Assembly (NCBI GenBank): GCA_028829895.1
Contig: CM054180.1
Coordinates: 91,513,135 to 91,577,134, forward strand
DNA from: Sinotaia quadrata
Lineage: Eukaryota; Mollusca; Gastropoda; Architaenioglossa; Viviparidae
DNA length: 64,000 nucleotides
Direction: 5' to 3'
Position 1 is the stretch's first letter. Every line of letters starts with the position of its first letter. A model generated the notes under the pieces. It ran no database searches. It was not told the DNA's origin and was given only the letters and a program-made list of their open reading frames with translations. A program made the translations under genes and the position numbers. Shown in pieces: positions 1-12,600 of this stretch.

Positions 1-592
1 ATTACTTTTCCTTAAAAATGTCTATTTCATGCTAAAGGGCTTTATGAAAAAAAGAAAAAATCATTTAAATACAGTATGCTTAAAACATTTCACAATAAAG
101 TAATACTTTCTGTCACAAATATGGACAAGACACTTTAATATGATGCATATAATTAAGCATAATTCTATCTGCTTGCTGGCTAGAAATTGAGTCACAGGTA
201 GATTTCTTGCCTGAAACTAAAGCTATGTCACTGTGCTGAAATGAAAAGGCATTATAAGAAAGCATGCTTTATGAAGACAAATTATTGCTTTAAAGAAATA
301 TGTCTCAAGAAAGGTAGCTTTCTGCATTCAACAACAACATAATTTTAGTATATACTTTGCTTTGGTTAACCACAGATATCAATGGGTTTGAAATTACTCC
401 AAATAAATTAAATTAAATTTAAAACTCATAAAATTGCCAATGCAATATGAAAATTTAAAATACTTTATAGGTGTACCAAACAAAAAGTAATGCAAGAGTT
501 TATTAAGTCAAAATAGTTATTAATAACAATCAATATAGGCCTTAATAACAATAACAAAAGAACAATGAAATGATTTATGAAGCTTAACTTAC

Positions 593-688
593 TTTACTTT
601 TGTGACATTCTGTATTGTGTTCTAAAACCCGATGCTTGCTGTCCAGGTCAGATAACTGCATGTTTAGTTCAATGATATGGTTCTGTTT
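593..688 (-). CDS. GOLGA1: GOLGA1 exon (residues 304-335), last one in window
   Basis: Acceptor TATTTCCAG|AAACAG and donor AGTAAA|GTAAGT; 32 codons starting KQNHIIELNMQLSDLDSKHR. Coiled coil, phase 0 at both ends. The donor shows that more exons follow beyond position 1. Confidence 0.88.
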
Positions 689-3600
689 CTGGAAATAATA
701 GAAAAAATATTATATCTAAAGCACTGACATAGTAGAGATTTAATAATGATTTTGAGGGTTGCTTATTCAAACTTATTAAAAAGTAAACTCTTTCCCTGGT
801 ATCCAATTATGCTCATTTAGATCAAAACAGCTTCCTACTGACCAGGCAATCTGCTTAGATCTGACACACTACTAATGGTGGGTTTTAATGAAGTGAGAGC
901 AAAAATAGGTTATCATATTTGAACTGTTATATCAACCACAAAACGAGTCCTAATCAATTTATAATAGTAATAAAAGCTACTCAAAAATTATTTTATCATT
1001 CAAAAATCAATGTTAAAAATATCCTGGTTCAATGAGTTATACATTTTTAAATGTCTCTATAACTCCCATTTCTGTTCTATGATAAGAATGATCCTGTGAT
1101 TTATATTGATACTAACCTGCTGAATTATGTGTTAGGATATAAGATTATATGCACTGAAATTATTCAAACAGTTTTCTTGGAAATACTGATGTCAAATAAT
1201 CTTTTCATTATATTTGATTGTTGATTTAATAAATTTACTGACCTTCTTACACATATTGATAACCATATGTTGGAGAGATAGTTGGTGTATGGAGGCTCAT
1301 TAAATATAGATTAAAGGTGGATTTATCTTTTCCTTTAGTAAGAAGTTTTCCACCTACAGAAATATTGCGTGACAGTAATGTTTGTCCTTAATGCTGTGGA
1401 AGAGAGGAAACGTTCACAGCACCTGCATATCTGCCAGGTGAGGGAGATGAGTGGTGTCTTCTGGAGGATTATTAATAACATAAATTAAGATTCTCATCAC
1501 TCATAATTAGTTATGGATGAATAATAATAATCATGACCAATAACTTGGGTGGCATTGTGTCACATGTGTGTACTCACCAGGTACAGACTTTGTGTGCTAC
1601 TAACTGTGCTTTGTAAGATACCCCCCCCCCCCGCCTCCTATTCCCCTCTAACACTGGCGATAGTAATGACATCAACAACATCACCAACCACCATGACATT
1701 AGGTTAATTCATGCCTCTACTAGTCAGACATGAGTGCCACAGACTTACTGGCCATCATTCATCATCATCACTCTACAACTTTTCTCTCAAAATCCCTCCA
1801 CTTTGTCTTTCGTTATCTAAAACCCTCTCAATCTCATGACAGGTGGCGAAATTAGCTGACATGGAAGCTGCCATCATCCTAATATGTTTGATGACAACCA
1901 TAGGAAGAGGTTAACTCTATAATTAAAAACATACTATTAGAACATTAATAAATACAGACATCTAAATCCGAGATGTAAATGTTAACTCGACCATGCAAAA
2001 TCCATTAAGACCACTCATAATTTATGAAAGTTAAATCCCATAGATAAAGGTTAACTCTTATCATGCAAAACCCAATTAGAACACTCATATTTTATTTTTA
2101 TCAAATCTAAATCCCAGAGGTAAAGATTAACTCTATAATGCAAAACCAAGTTAGAACACTCATAATTTAAATACAGAAATCTAAATCCCATAGGTACAAG
2201 TTAACTTTCTGCCCATCTTCCCTATAATAGATAAAGTACTCCAATATTGCATTCCTTGTTTAAACAAATATGCATGCAAATAAATATGCCAACAATGATT
2301 GCCCAGGTTCTGTTAGGGGTCATGAGTTTAGCAATGGATAGAAATGTGGCACTAAGAGACACCAGCAACATTGGGTTTTAATTCCATCATAGAGAGATAT
2401 GTCTATTTTTTCTTTGCAAATCTTCTTTTGTAATCATTAATCTGCTTTGTTATATAGCTAGATGCTTGTTTTATTGATTTTAGGATAGTATTTTATCAAA
2501 TCATCTCTTTACTGAGAGTATGTGTGAGCTCTTCAGCCTTGCAAGTTTATATCACAGTCAGTGTGATATACCTTCCTCTATGGTTATCTGCTAAGTCTTC
2601 ATTAAAAACAAATATTTAACTTGTATAATAGCTTTTTATAAATTTGAGATATTTTACAAACCACTTGTCCCCATTAATGTAGTTCAATAAAGGATCATTG
2701 CAACTGTCTTAACTTACCTCAGTAAGTTCCTTATTAAGTTCATCTAACCGTCGATCAAAAGATGATTTTTCCTTTGTTAAAGATGTCACCAATTCTGCTC
2801 GTTCTCTGTTGTCTTCAAGTAACCGTTGACTAAAGAAAACCCATATGAAAATTATTACAAGTAGTAATTTAAAATTTATTTAAAAATCTAAAATAATAAA
2901 TTTAAAACAGATGTTTTGAGTATAACCACTTCAGTCTTCATTGAAAATAAATAATAATGAACTAAACATTAAAAAAGAAAAGAAAAGATAAATGACACAA
3001 ATAATGAAGTTAAAATTCTGATTTCACTAATGTCAATTGGAGTCTGCCAGTTTAAAAGAAGTTAATCAGTACAAACTTAATCGAATTAAATTCCAAATAT
3101 CTTCATCTTACTATTGTATCCAGCTCTTTGCACTTTAGTGACTGAAATATTTCATCAGGAAGCCAGGTTTCGAGAAAAAAACTTACTGTGTCCAGCTCTT
3201 TACTGACTGAAATATGTCATCATGAAGAAGAAAAAGTATTATTATATAATTACTATGAACTTAATTTTGTCAGGTAAATTTTGATTTATAAAGTTTATAT
3301 AAACATTTATTGAATCAGTTGAAGCCAAATATGCTTAGGTAATATTACTAAAATAATTACATTCTGACAAAAATTAACAAAGTAGACCCTAAGACATCCT
3401 GAATGGTTGTATAAGTTCAAGGAAAAACTCTAAACACATATTTCAAAATTTACTCTTTTCTTTACAGCCAATTAAGAAAAAAAAAAAACAAGAAAAGCAT
3501 TTGTTTGATAGTAAGGAATACTAAGAGCATACATAGCTGAGAATACAATAATACATTTTAGATATTGATAAATACTATGTACAATTGGGTAAGGGTTGAC

Positions 3601-6600
3601 CTGAGCATAAATCAAGATCTATACTTAACAGCTTAAAAGATTCCAGAATTACTTCCCAATTGTTAAAAGTTAAAAGAAATTAGTAAAGCATTTAAAACAG
3701 AAGAATGAAGCTCAATAACATTTAATTCTAAATCCTTATCAGAAACAAAGACAAGAATGATGTAAATTATATATTTAACAGTGAGAATAAGGTACATATT
3801 TATAATGTGACATATGCTAGGCAGAATGACAGTGAGAATAAGGTACATATTTATAATGTGAGATATGATAGGCAGAATGACAGTGAAAATAAGGTACATA
3901 ATGTGACATATGGTAGGCAGAATGACAGTGAGAATAAGGTACATATTTATACTGTGACATATGGTAGGCAGAATGACAGTGAAAATAAAGTACATATTTA
4001 TAATGTGACATATGGTAGGCAGAATGACAGTGAAAATAAAGTACATATTTATAATGTGACATATGGTAGGCAGAATGACAGTGAAAATAAAGTACATATT
4101 TATAATGTGACAAGTGGTAGGCAAAATGACAGTGAAAAGAAATAAAAACTGTAAGTAGCAGTACTCAAACCTGCTATAATTGTACTTCAATTGCTAAAAA
4201 AATGTCTTTAAAAACTAATAAATATTTCAACCTAAAATATCAATACTGTTAAATGTCAGTAATCAATAATAATAATATCAATCCTAAACAAGAAAAATCA
4301 TGTTTACCATCAAATGCATGAAAGGAAGTCTGTATTTTGGTTTTACCATTTATATTTATCATAATACTTTAATAGAGAGGATGTTTTATTTTAATAAATA
4401 CCGTATTTAATAATTTCATGATATAAAATATTCTTATATATTACAACTTAAGGAAAGTAAAATATATTTAGGTATTGATTTTAAGTGTTAAGCACCTGAC
4501 CTTTAGTTTGTATTTCTTATTTTATTAACCTTCTGATTTAGCAATTTCATCACCACTAGCAGAACTTAACAAAAATATAACAAACTGAAACAGTTATATT
4601 CATGAGCATAACAGGAAGAAAGGAAGCATGATGAATATTGGTATATGTATTCTCTTGTTTACATCATCTGTAGTTATCAGCTATTGCAGGAATATTTGAA
4701 CTAGAGAACAAATTCTGAATGAACAGTAGTACATTTTGGTACTGCAGTGATTTTTTTATTATATGCAAGGCAAGTAGTACAAAGGTATGAAAGGTATTCT
4801 TCTTTTTTATATTATTTTTAATGTATATTCTTGTCTATAGCATTTATCTTGTTTTTATCAGCCATCATCAAGATTTTTATTTTATTTTTAAAATTACCAT
4901 ATTTAACAATTTAATCACATTTTCATATCATCTGTATCAGGTACAAGAGGATATTTTCTTAATAATTATCATATTTAACAACTTAATCATCATGAGTATA
5001 ACTTTTAAATATATTATGACTTAAGACTGTTTACTAAAGCATTTATGACACTTTCATACTAAGAGTATGAAACAGCAGTTTATATAGGAAGACATTAGTG
5101 TGGGTGGGGATATCATCACAAGCCAACTTTGATGCTATACAAGAAGATTTTAGTTTTGACCCAAGTACAAGTCTGATCAAAAATAGGAATAAATTTCTCC
5201 TCTTAAACTTAAGTAATGATGATACTCTAGAAAAATAAAAGCATATGCTAAATTAGTAAAGAATAGTAAGAGATAGGTTAGGTAATGAGGAATACTATGT
5301 GCAGATACTAGATATAGAGTATTAAGAGCACACATTAGACTGTTGGGAATACTAAAAGCATATGTTAGTGGGAAATTATAAGAGCACATATTAGATAGTT
5401 GGGAATTCTAAAAACATAATTTACTGTGAAATACAAAGAGCACACATTAGAAAGGTGAGAATACTAAAAGCATATTATGACACAATGCCACTCTAGTTAT
5501 CGGTTATTATTATTATTAATCATCCATAACTAATTACAAGTGATGAGAATCTTAATTTATGTTATTAATAATTCTCCTCCAGAAGAATTGAGTTCCCCCA
5601 TCGAACAAGATTTCTTCTGTGAATTCTACACGTGAGAAAATGGTGAACAGTGCATTAACACAGTACTAATAGAACTAAAAGCACCCGCCTCAGAGTATCG
5701 CATATCATAATCAATGATGGTGAGAATCCATTTGTGGCCTCAACCTGATGCAGGTACAAATTCTCCAATGAGATCACCTAAAAGGGATATCAATTGTTGG
5801 GGTTTCACCTAGTGGAACTGGGCATTCTCTCTTTCTATTCACTCAGTGACAGATATCACATGACTGACAATATCAAATGATGCTTTCTCCTGGTCATACC
5901 TGTCCAATAAAACTCAGCCTCCACACAAGCTGAAATTTTGCTTGGTCCTAGATGACTGGCAGTGGATGGGTCATGAGCTAAATGCAACACATTCACTCAA
6001 TAGCTCAGAGGTACCATCAAAAGACTGCTATCAGTCCCTTCCTGTTTACAAATCAAGAGACTATCCTTCCAGCAAAACTCAATAGCTTTGCCAGAAGATT
6101 TAGACACATGTGATCCTGAGAGCTTTGTCTTCTCCTGATATTTATCGAGAGAATCATCTGTTAATTGTGCTGCTCTGAGCAGGGTGTTTACCCCTTCAGA
6201 TTCAGCACAGTAAGACAATCAGAAACAATTAATTATCTGCTCTGCCATGACTGAGTCTGGTGTGACTTCATGGTGGTATGCCCCACCAACGACAGTTTCA
6301 GCCAAAGTCATTGGCACATCAACTTCACACTTGCTATTGATTATTCCTGGTTCATCTAGTATACCTTCACACATGCCCACAGCTTCAGCTTCCTGCACTA
6401 CAGCTTGTCTGTGTGTGAGTACACACTTATTGTCAAGCAAATCTGGGGCATCCTCAACATTCAGAACATATTTACATCCCAGCATAGCATTCTCAACACA
6501 ATTTACTAGACATACAGCTTGAATGTACTATCCATGTCTACCATCACAATGGGTACGTTATCTTTCACACCAATGGCTAGAGTGATTGTTTGAAACTCCA

Positions 6601-9600
6601 GTCTAGGGTGTACTACTAACCCTACTCTGCAACCAGGTTCACAGAGGACTGCAACACAATGTCCATTTATGTATGCATTAAAACAAGGTGCACCTCTTTG
6701 TTCTATAACTTTTATGTTACCTGTCTAATAATATTTGATATGGCCTGTTTTGCCACAGCTAAAGCACACTACTGGTGTGTTCTTAACACCTTTGTCTTTA
6801 CTGTTGGGTGAGATGTGGGTACTCTATCTTAATCATTGGATAACAAAAATTACTCATCCATCTAAAACTGGTTTAGATTACATTAGTAATTTCTAGCAGA
6901 TTCTCCACCTGAGTTATTTACTCCAACACTGACACCTAAAAATATCAACATAAACAGTGCCAAAGGTCAGGTCACTCTGACAATTTAACAATTTATACAA
7001 CAATTAAAAATAGGGATAGGCAAATTTACTCCAGACACACATATTAGTGGGAAATACAAAGAGCATACATTAGATAGTGATATATACCAAGATCTATAAT
7101 AATGATAGTAACAGTAATGGTGATATAATTGAAAACAAAATAATATCAAGTACATACAGTTTAAATATGATTGCATTAAAAAAAAAATGTATATGTAAAT
7201 ACAATGCCATTCAAATTGGGGCAAAGTAGTAAGTTGGCATGATGGAATCTGATAATGTCACAACCTCCTAGTATCTTTGAAAGACAGAAATATAATAATG
7301 TTATCTGCAATATCACTCCCAGTTGTGTTTTGCTTATTGCCTTCACTCATTTTATATCTTAAATAAGTCAATAAAATGAATATTATAAGTTTGTCTAGCA
7401 ACAAAGTAAATGAGTTGACTAACAGCAAATTAGAACAAGGTGCTATGTTTAGTATAATATAAAGTAGAGTTTCCTCAGCATTCAAGCATTTTGTTTTGTA
7501 GCAAACTATTAATGATAGACCACTACCTAGGGAAAATCAAGAGTCAACTGTATTAAGAAGACAAATTATTTTTTAGGCATATTGAAAATATAGAGAGATT
7601 AACTATTTAAAAGTTAAAATCATTGGATTAGCACATTTAAACTTGTCTAAGGGGAGAAAGAACCTTTTTCCATTTCATTTTCAATTTATATAGGACTGTA
7701 CCTAATTTTACTGTTCATATTTAGTCATTTCCTATTTTCACAAATAATTTTGGGAGTAAAATTTACTTCTTCTCTGCTCTGGTAACATTCATGTACTTTC
7801 TCAATCAAAAAGCTTATTTTCTGCAGTTATTCCACAACACCAATATTTGTTAGTTTTAATTCACTGAATGCTTAAGTGGTACAGTCAGGCAATCTTAAGC
7901 ATATCACAGAACTATCAGAATTTTTTAAGACTCGTTTAAATTTTCATTTTCACCTGTCCATTTAATAACTACATAACCACACACTCTTTTTCAAGAAATA
8001 CAGTACAAAATATGCATTCCTTACCAAACAAAAAAAGGCACAGATTAAAAAAGCAATCAAATTAGCTTCTGTTTTGTTCACTGTACATACTCACCATTCT
8101 GTTTCCATTCTTTCTGTCTTCTGTGATAGATGAACTACTTGTGTTTCCAACTGCTTCATCTTATGCTCGCAAGTATTTAATTTTTGCGACTTAGCCAACA
8201 GATCTTGTTGACAAGACTCTAACTCTCCCTGGGCCAGCAAAAGCTAAGAGTGGACATGAAATAAATGAATGTTTGAAATCAAATATCTGACAAATGTACA
8301 TACATGCATGCACAAAAAAGGCACAAACACACACACACATGTGCACATGCATTAAAACATACAGTAACTTGCAATAAGCTTCAACTTTGTGCAAATTGTT
8401 TAATGAATACATTAAAATAATGAAAGTAAATTACCATATGCTTAACCTTGGACAATTCTTGTGCTGTAAAATCCTGCATTTCATCTGTTTCTGCTTCATG
8501 CTGGAGATATTTGTCACGGTATTCTTTTGCTTCCTGTAGTTGTCGAGTTAAGTCTTGCTTTTCCTAAGAAACACAAACAAAATTATACTTCAAAGCAATT
8601 ATTGAATAAGTTATAAATAAAATATGTGCTTAAAAAGACTTTCAAATAAACAGTAACAACTCATTTTAAACAAAATTGTATATCAAAACAATTAATGAAA
8701 ACATTATGTATAAAATAGTTGTAAAAAAAAAATTACTTTCAAATGGACAATAATAACCAGTGTATGAATATATATATATATACATGTATTTGAAAAAAAA
8801 ACCTTTTAAATTAACAATACTAATTATATTTCAAAACAATTAATGAACACCTTATTATATATTTGAATAAAAAGACTTTCAATTGGACAATAAAATCAAT
8901 AATTGATTTGATACAAAATATGTTAACATATTTTAGTTCATGAGCTAAAAAATCTTCAAAATTAAATGTATATAATAAATTAAATTAAATTAAATTAAAT
9001 TTATATAAAGTCTATGAAGAAAGAAATGACCAGTTTCTAAGGAGAACTGGTCAGTTTCTACAGAGAATTAAGGCTATGTTGATATCCAAGATAGCATGAA
9101 AATTATAGGTTTGAAGGTCATTGGATAAACCGTTATTAGCATTATTAGTGATAAGAGTTGAGGAATTTCTTGTTGTCAAATAAGGCATAAAAATATCAAA
9201 TGTAGTCACTATCCCAAATGAAATTGTAATGTTCGATTAAATGCAATTTTAGGATGTACTAAACACTAAATACCGTAAATCTCTAATTTTGACAAAGATT
9301 ACTTTTTCCAATAATTGTTTTAATTAAATCTTAACTCTACTACATACCATAGACTGAAAATCAATCATTAATGATTGATAGAAATAGCATCTATTAAACT
9401 ACTTCCTGAAATTTAAAAAAATTATTTGTAATATTGCAAAAATAATCATTGGATTATGCTCAAAGCGAAGAAATATATTAAAAATTATTATTCTGAAGAC
9501 AAACATTGGGCTATTTTATGCTTAATAGGTAGTCTCCTTTCTAGCAGCCATCATGCTATTTTGTCAGTTAATTTTATACTCATTCATCTGATTGTGATTT

Positions 9601-12600
9601 ATCCCTGCCATGGTTTCAAATTACAAAAATTACAATGATATTAGAATTAGTGATAATGAGGTCGAAGTTGGGAACCAAAAGAATCAAGTGATGACAAACT
9701 TTTAACTTTGGAAAGTACAGGTGACCCTTTTCAGGTAGGGAGATCACCTAGTATACGCATGTGGTGGGGTTTTGTTAAAGAGGTAAACCCATATGTCAGT
9801 ATTTATCAATGAAAAGTATCCTTTGATTTATTATGTGTTTGTTTAGCATGTGTAATGAAATGTATGTAATTTAAAAAAAAAATAAGCTGCTAAGTATAGT
9901 ATGATCAGCTGATAAAGTTAACAAAGGCAGCGTAAGGAAATTAAAGTGGGAAAAAGAATTAGTACAATAATCCACTAGCATCGAATTCAAATACACTTTG
10001 TGTATTCCTAGATATACATTCACAACATATGTTATATAATACAGCCAGAAATTATGAAATAGAAATATGTTTTTTTTCCATTATCATAGCTCATATGGTT
10101 ATAATGGCATTGACAAAGGACCCTCCACTCCTGTGCCAGAATTCCTTCCTGACAGAGTGCCTGGCTTATATCTCCCTAACTGCAGAATTTAAGGGATGAC
10201 TTATACATGTTTCCAACTGCTTTTGATTTTTTAAAACTATATTTTACAAATGAAATTTTCCAACTGTCAGTACACAAATATGTATGCTGTGCATTCTGTC
10301 CCCACTAAAAAAAAAATAAAAAATAAAACCAAATCTATATTGTGTTGATGTAGAAGAATTTTATAAATTTGTTGGGCTTTCACATCGAGTACTGGATATG
10401 TCGATGGCCTAGGGGTTTGCCAAAAAGTGTAGAGATAACGGAAGATTGAGATTGCAGAAAACCAATAAGGCAGCAATATATTACAGTACCATAACATGAG
10501 CTTGAAATTTCTTTATGTACATGATGTGCGTTAATGAATGAGAATGCACATGCACGTGTTTGGTGATTTTTTACACAACAGCGTTGCCGCGATTTGTCTG
10601 ATGACGCGATCGGCTTGCTATAAAAATGTACATACATATATATATTTGCTAACAACAAAAGGTTTATGTACACGCGGTAAATATGGTTTTTTTACAAAGT
10701 CTAAAATGCTTTGTTGCTTTTTGCCTTTAACATTCTACTTGAAAACAAATGCTTCAATATTACATATAACATGCTTTAAATTTCTTTATGTACATGATGT
10801 GAGTTAATAAATGAGAATGTACATGGACATATTTTTGATTTTTTTACACAACAGCGTTGCGGTGATTTGTTTGATGATACGATCGGCTTGTTATAAAATG
10901 TACATTGTTTGCTAACAACAAAAGGCTTATGTGCACCAACTAACAGCAGAGATTTACCAGAACAGGTATACAATAAAAACGTACAAACCTTTCATTATAT
11001 TCTCCAACATTGCAAACACAAAGATTGCTCACAAAATCAAAAAACCTGCGGGGTGTACGTGTAGTTCGTTTTTACAAAAAGCTAACCAGTATCAAAACTA
11101 AATTCGCGAGTCATTTTGTGTGTGTGTGCATCTAAGGTGGAGGGCAGGAGGAAGAGGGTGGGGGCCGAAGATGCCTCTAAAAAGTACATCTATCGCACAA
11201 GCGGTTACTTCAAAAGTAACTTTAAGAGGTGTGAGCCAGTTGAAAGAGCAACAGTGTGCCTATTTTGCCCTTTACTGTTAGTGAGATGGCAAAGTGGCAT
11301 CGATAACTAACATTTTCAAAAGCCGATGAATAACTGATGTTAAGTGATGATTCGGGCCCTCTTTTGTGCTCGAGATACATGTACAGTACAAAGAAAGAAA
11401 TTAACAAACAAACAAAGAGACATTGTATTAGTGTTCAGCAACATAAAAGAATCGACATAACTGATGAGAAAATGCTAACAAAGAGGGAATTTGGTCCACC
11501 ATCGATTCTCGATACAAACCTTTCGTTATACACATATGCACCATACATGTATTCTCCAACATTGCTGTCATGAAAGGAGCTTTCATTTTGTTTGAACAAT
11601 TTAAATTGGAAGTAAACAATTAAATAAAGTATTCAGTGTGAATGTGTCCTTAGTCAGAAGTGCTAACTTCCGGGGGGAAGAGTAGAGACGGATGGGGGTT
11701 GTTGGGCCTTTGTGTGGGCGTAAAACGAAACATCTGGGTACAGGGCGGAAAAGGAGCTGCTAGGCAGGGTCAAGTTATCTAAATTTTAAGAAAGATATGT
11801 GGGTGTTGTGATGGTATATATACCTTTCTGTACCATTGACCATTACACATATGCCTACTAGACGAAGCTAAGAGATTGGCCGTTGTCCCCTATCGGCTTG
11901 GGAGAAAGCTGAAAAGACCCTTGTTGAATGTAAATAAATGACTGGTGAATGTGAGTAGATTTTGAATTATAGATTTTTATTGTATTGATGTAATATTGAA
12001 ATGATAGTCAGAGATGGGTATGTTTAAATAGGATACACGTATCTAGTCTTGAAGAAAGGACTTAGGGCTGCTTAATTATTTAATTTCAGGGACTCGGTGA
12101 GCAAGTACTTGGTGTGCAAAAGTACAAGTGCACTTTCATTGGAAGCTTGTGGTGGAGAGAACATTGACACACGCAATCTGGGCGTGGCCAAAGCTTCAAT
12201 GAACGAGCGCTACAGTTAAGTTAAACGAAAGAGGAATTGTGGCCCTTGTCTTCCTAGGTCTTCCTTGGTTTTCCTAGATCTTCCTAGATCAAAGAAACAA
12301 TAAAATTTGAACAGTTTACTAGAGACAATTTGAAATCCAATCAATGAAGAGAGACTTAAGAAAAACACGTGTTGATAATTTTTATGCCTTAATTATTTCT
12401 TTTCTTTAATTAAAGTTTTATTGTTAATTGTTCACACTTCTTCCTCATCTTATTTAATGTTAAATGTAGCTGTTGATGTACTGTAAATTTGCATCATAAT
12501 TGTAGTGTAGTGTCTCTTGTAAGTTAGCGTCATTGTTGTATATTGTTATTAATTTCTGCAGTTAGTCTGCTGGGGGCTGACGAGTCAAGTAAATAGATCA

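Noticed and set aside
3663..4190. 175-codon minus-strand and 112-codon plus-strand ORFs
   Set aside because: Both are products of the 51-bp minisatellite, whose period is a multiple of three; no start, splice or conservation support.
6247..6522. 91-codon plus-strand ORF
   Set aside because: Antisense of the Gypsy protease-integrase linker.
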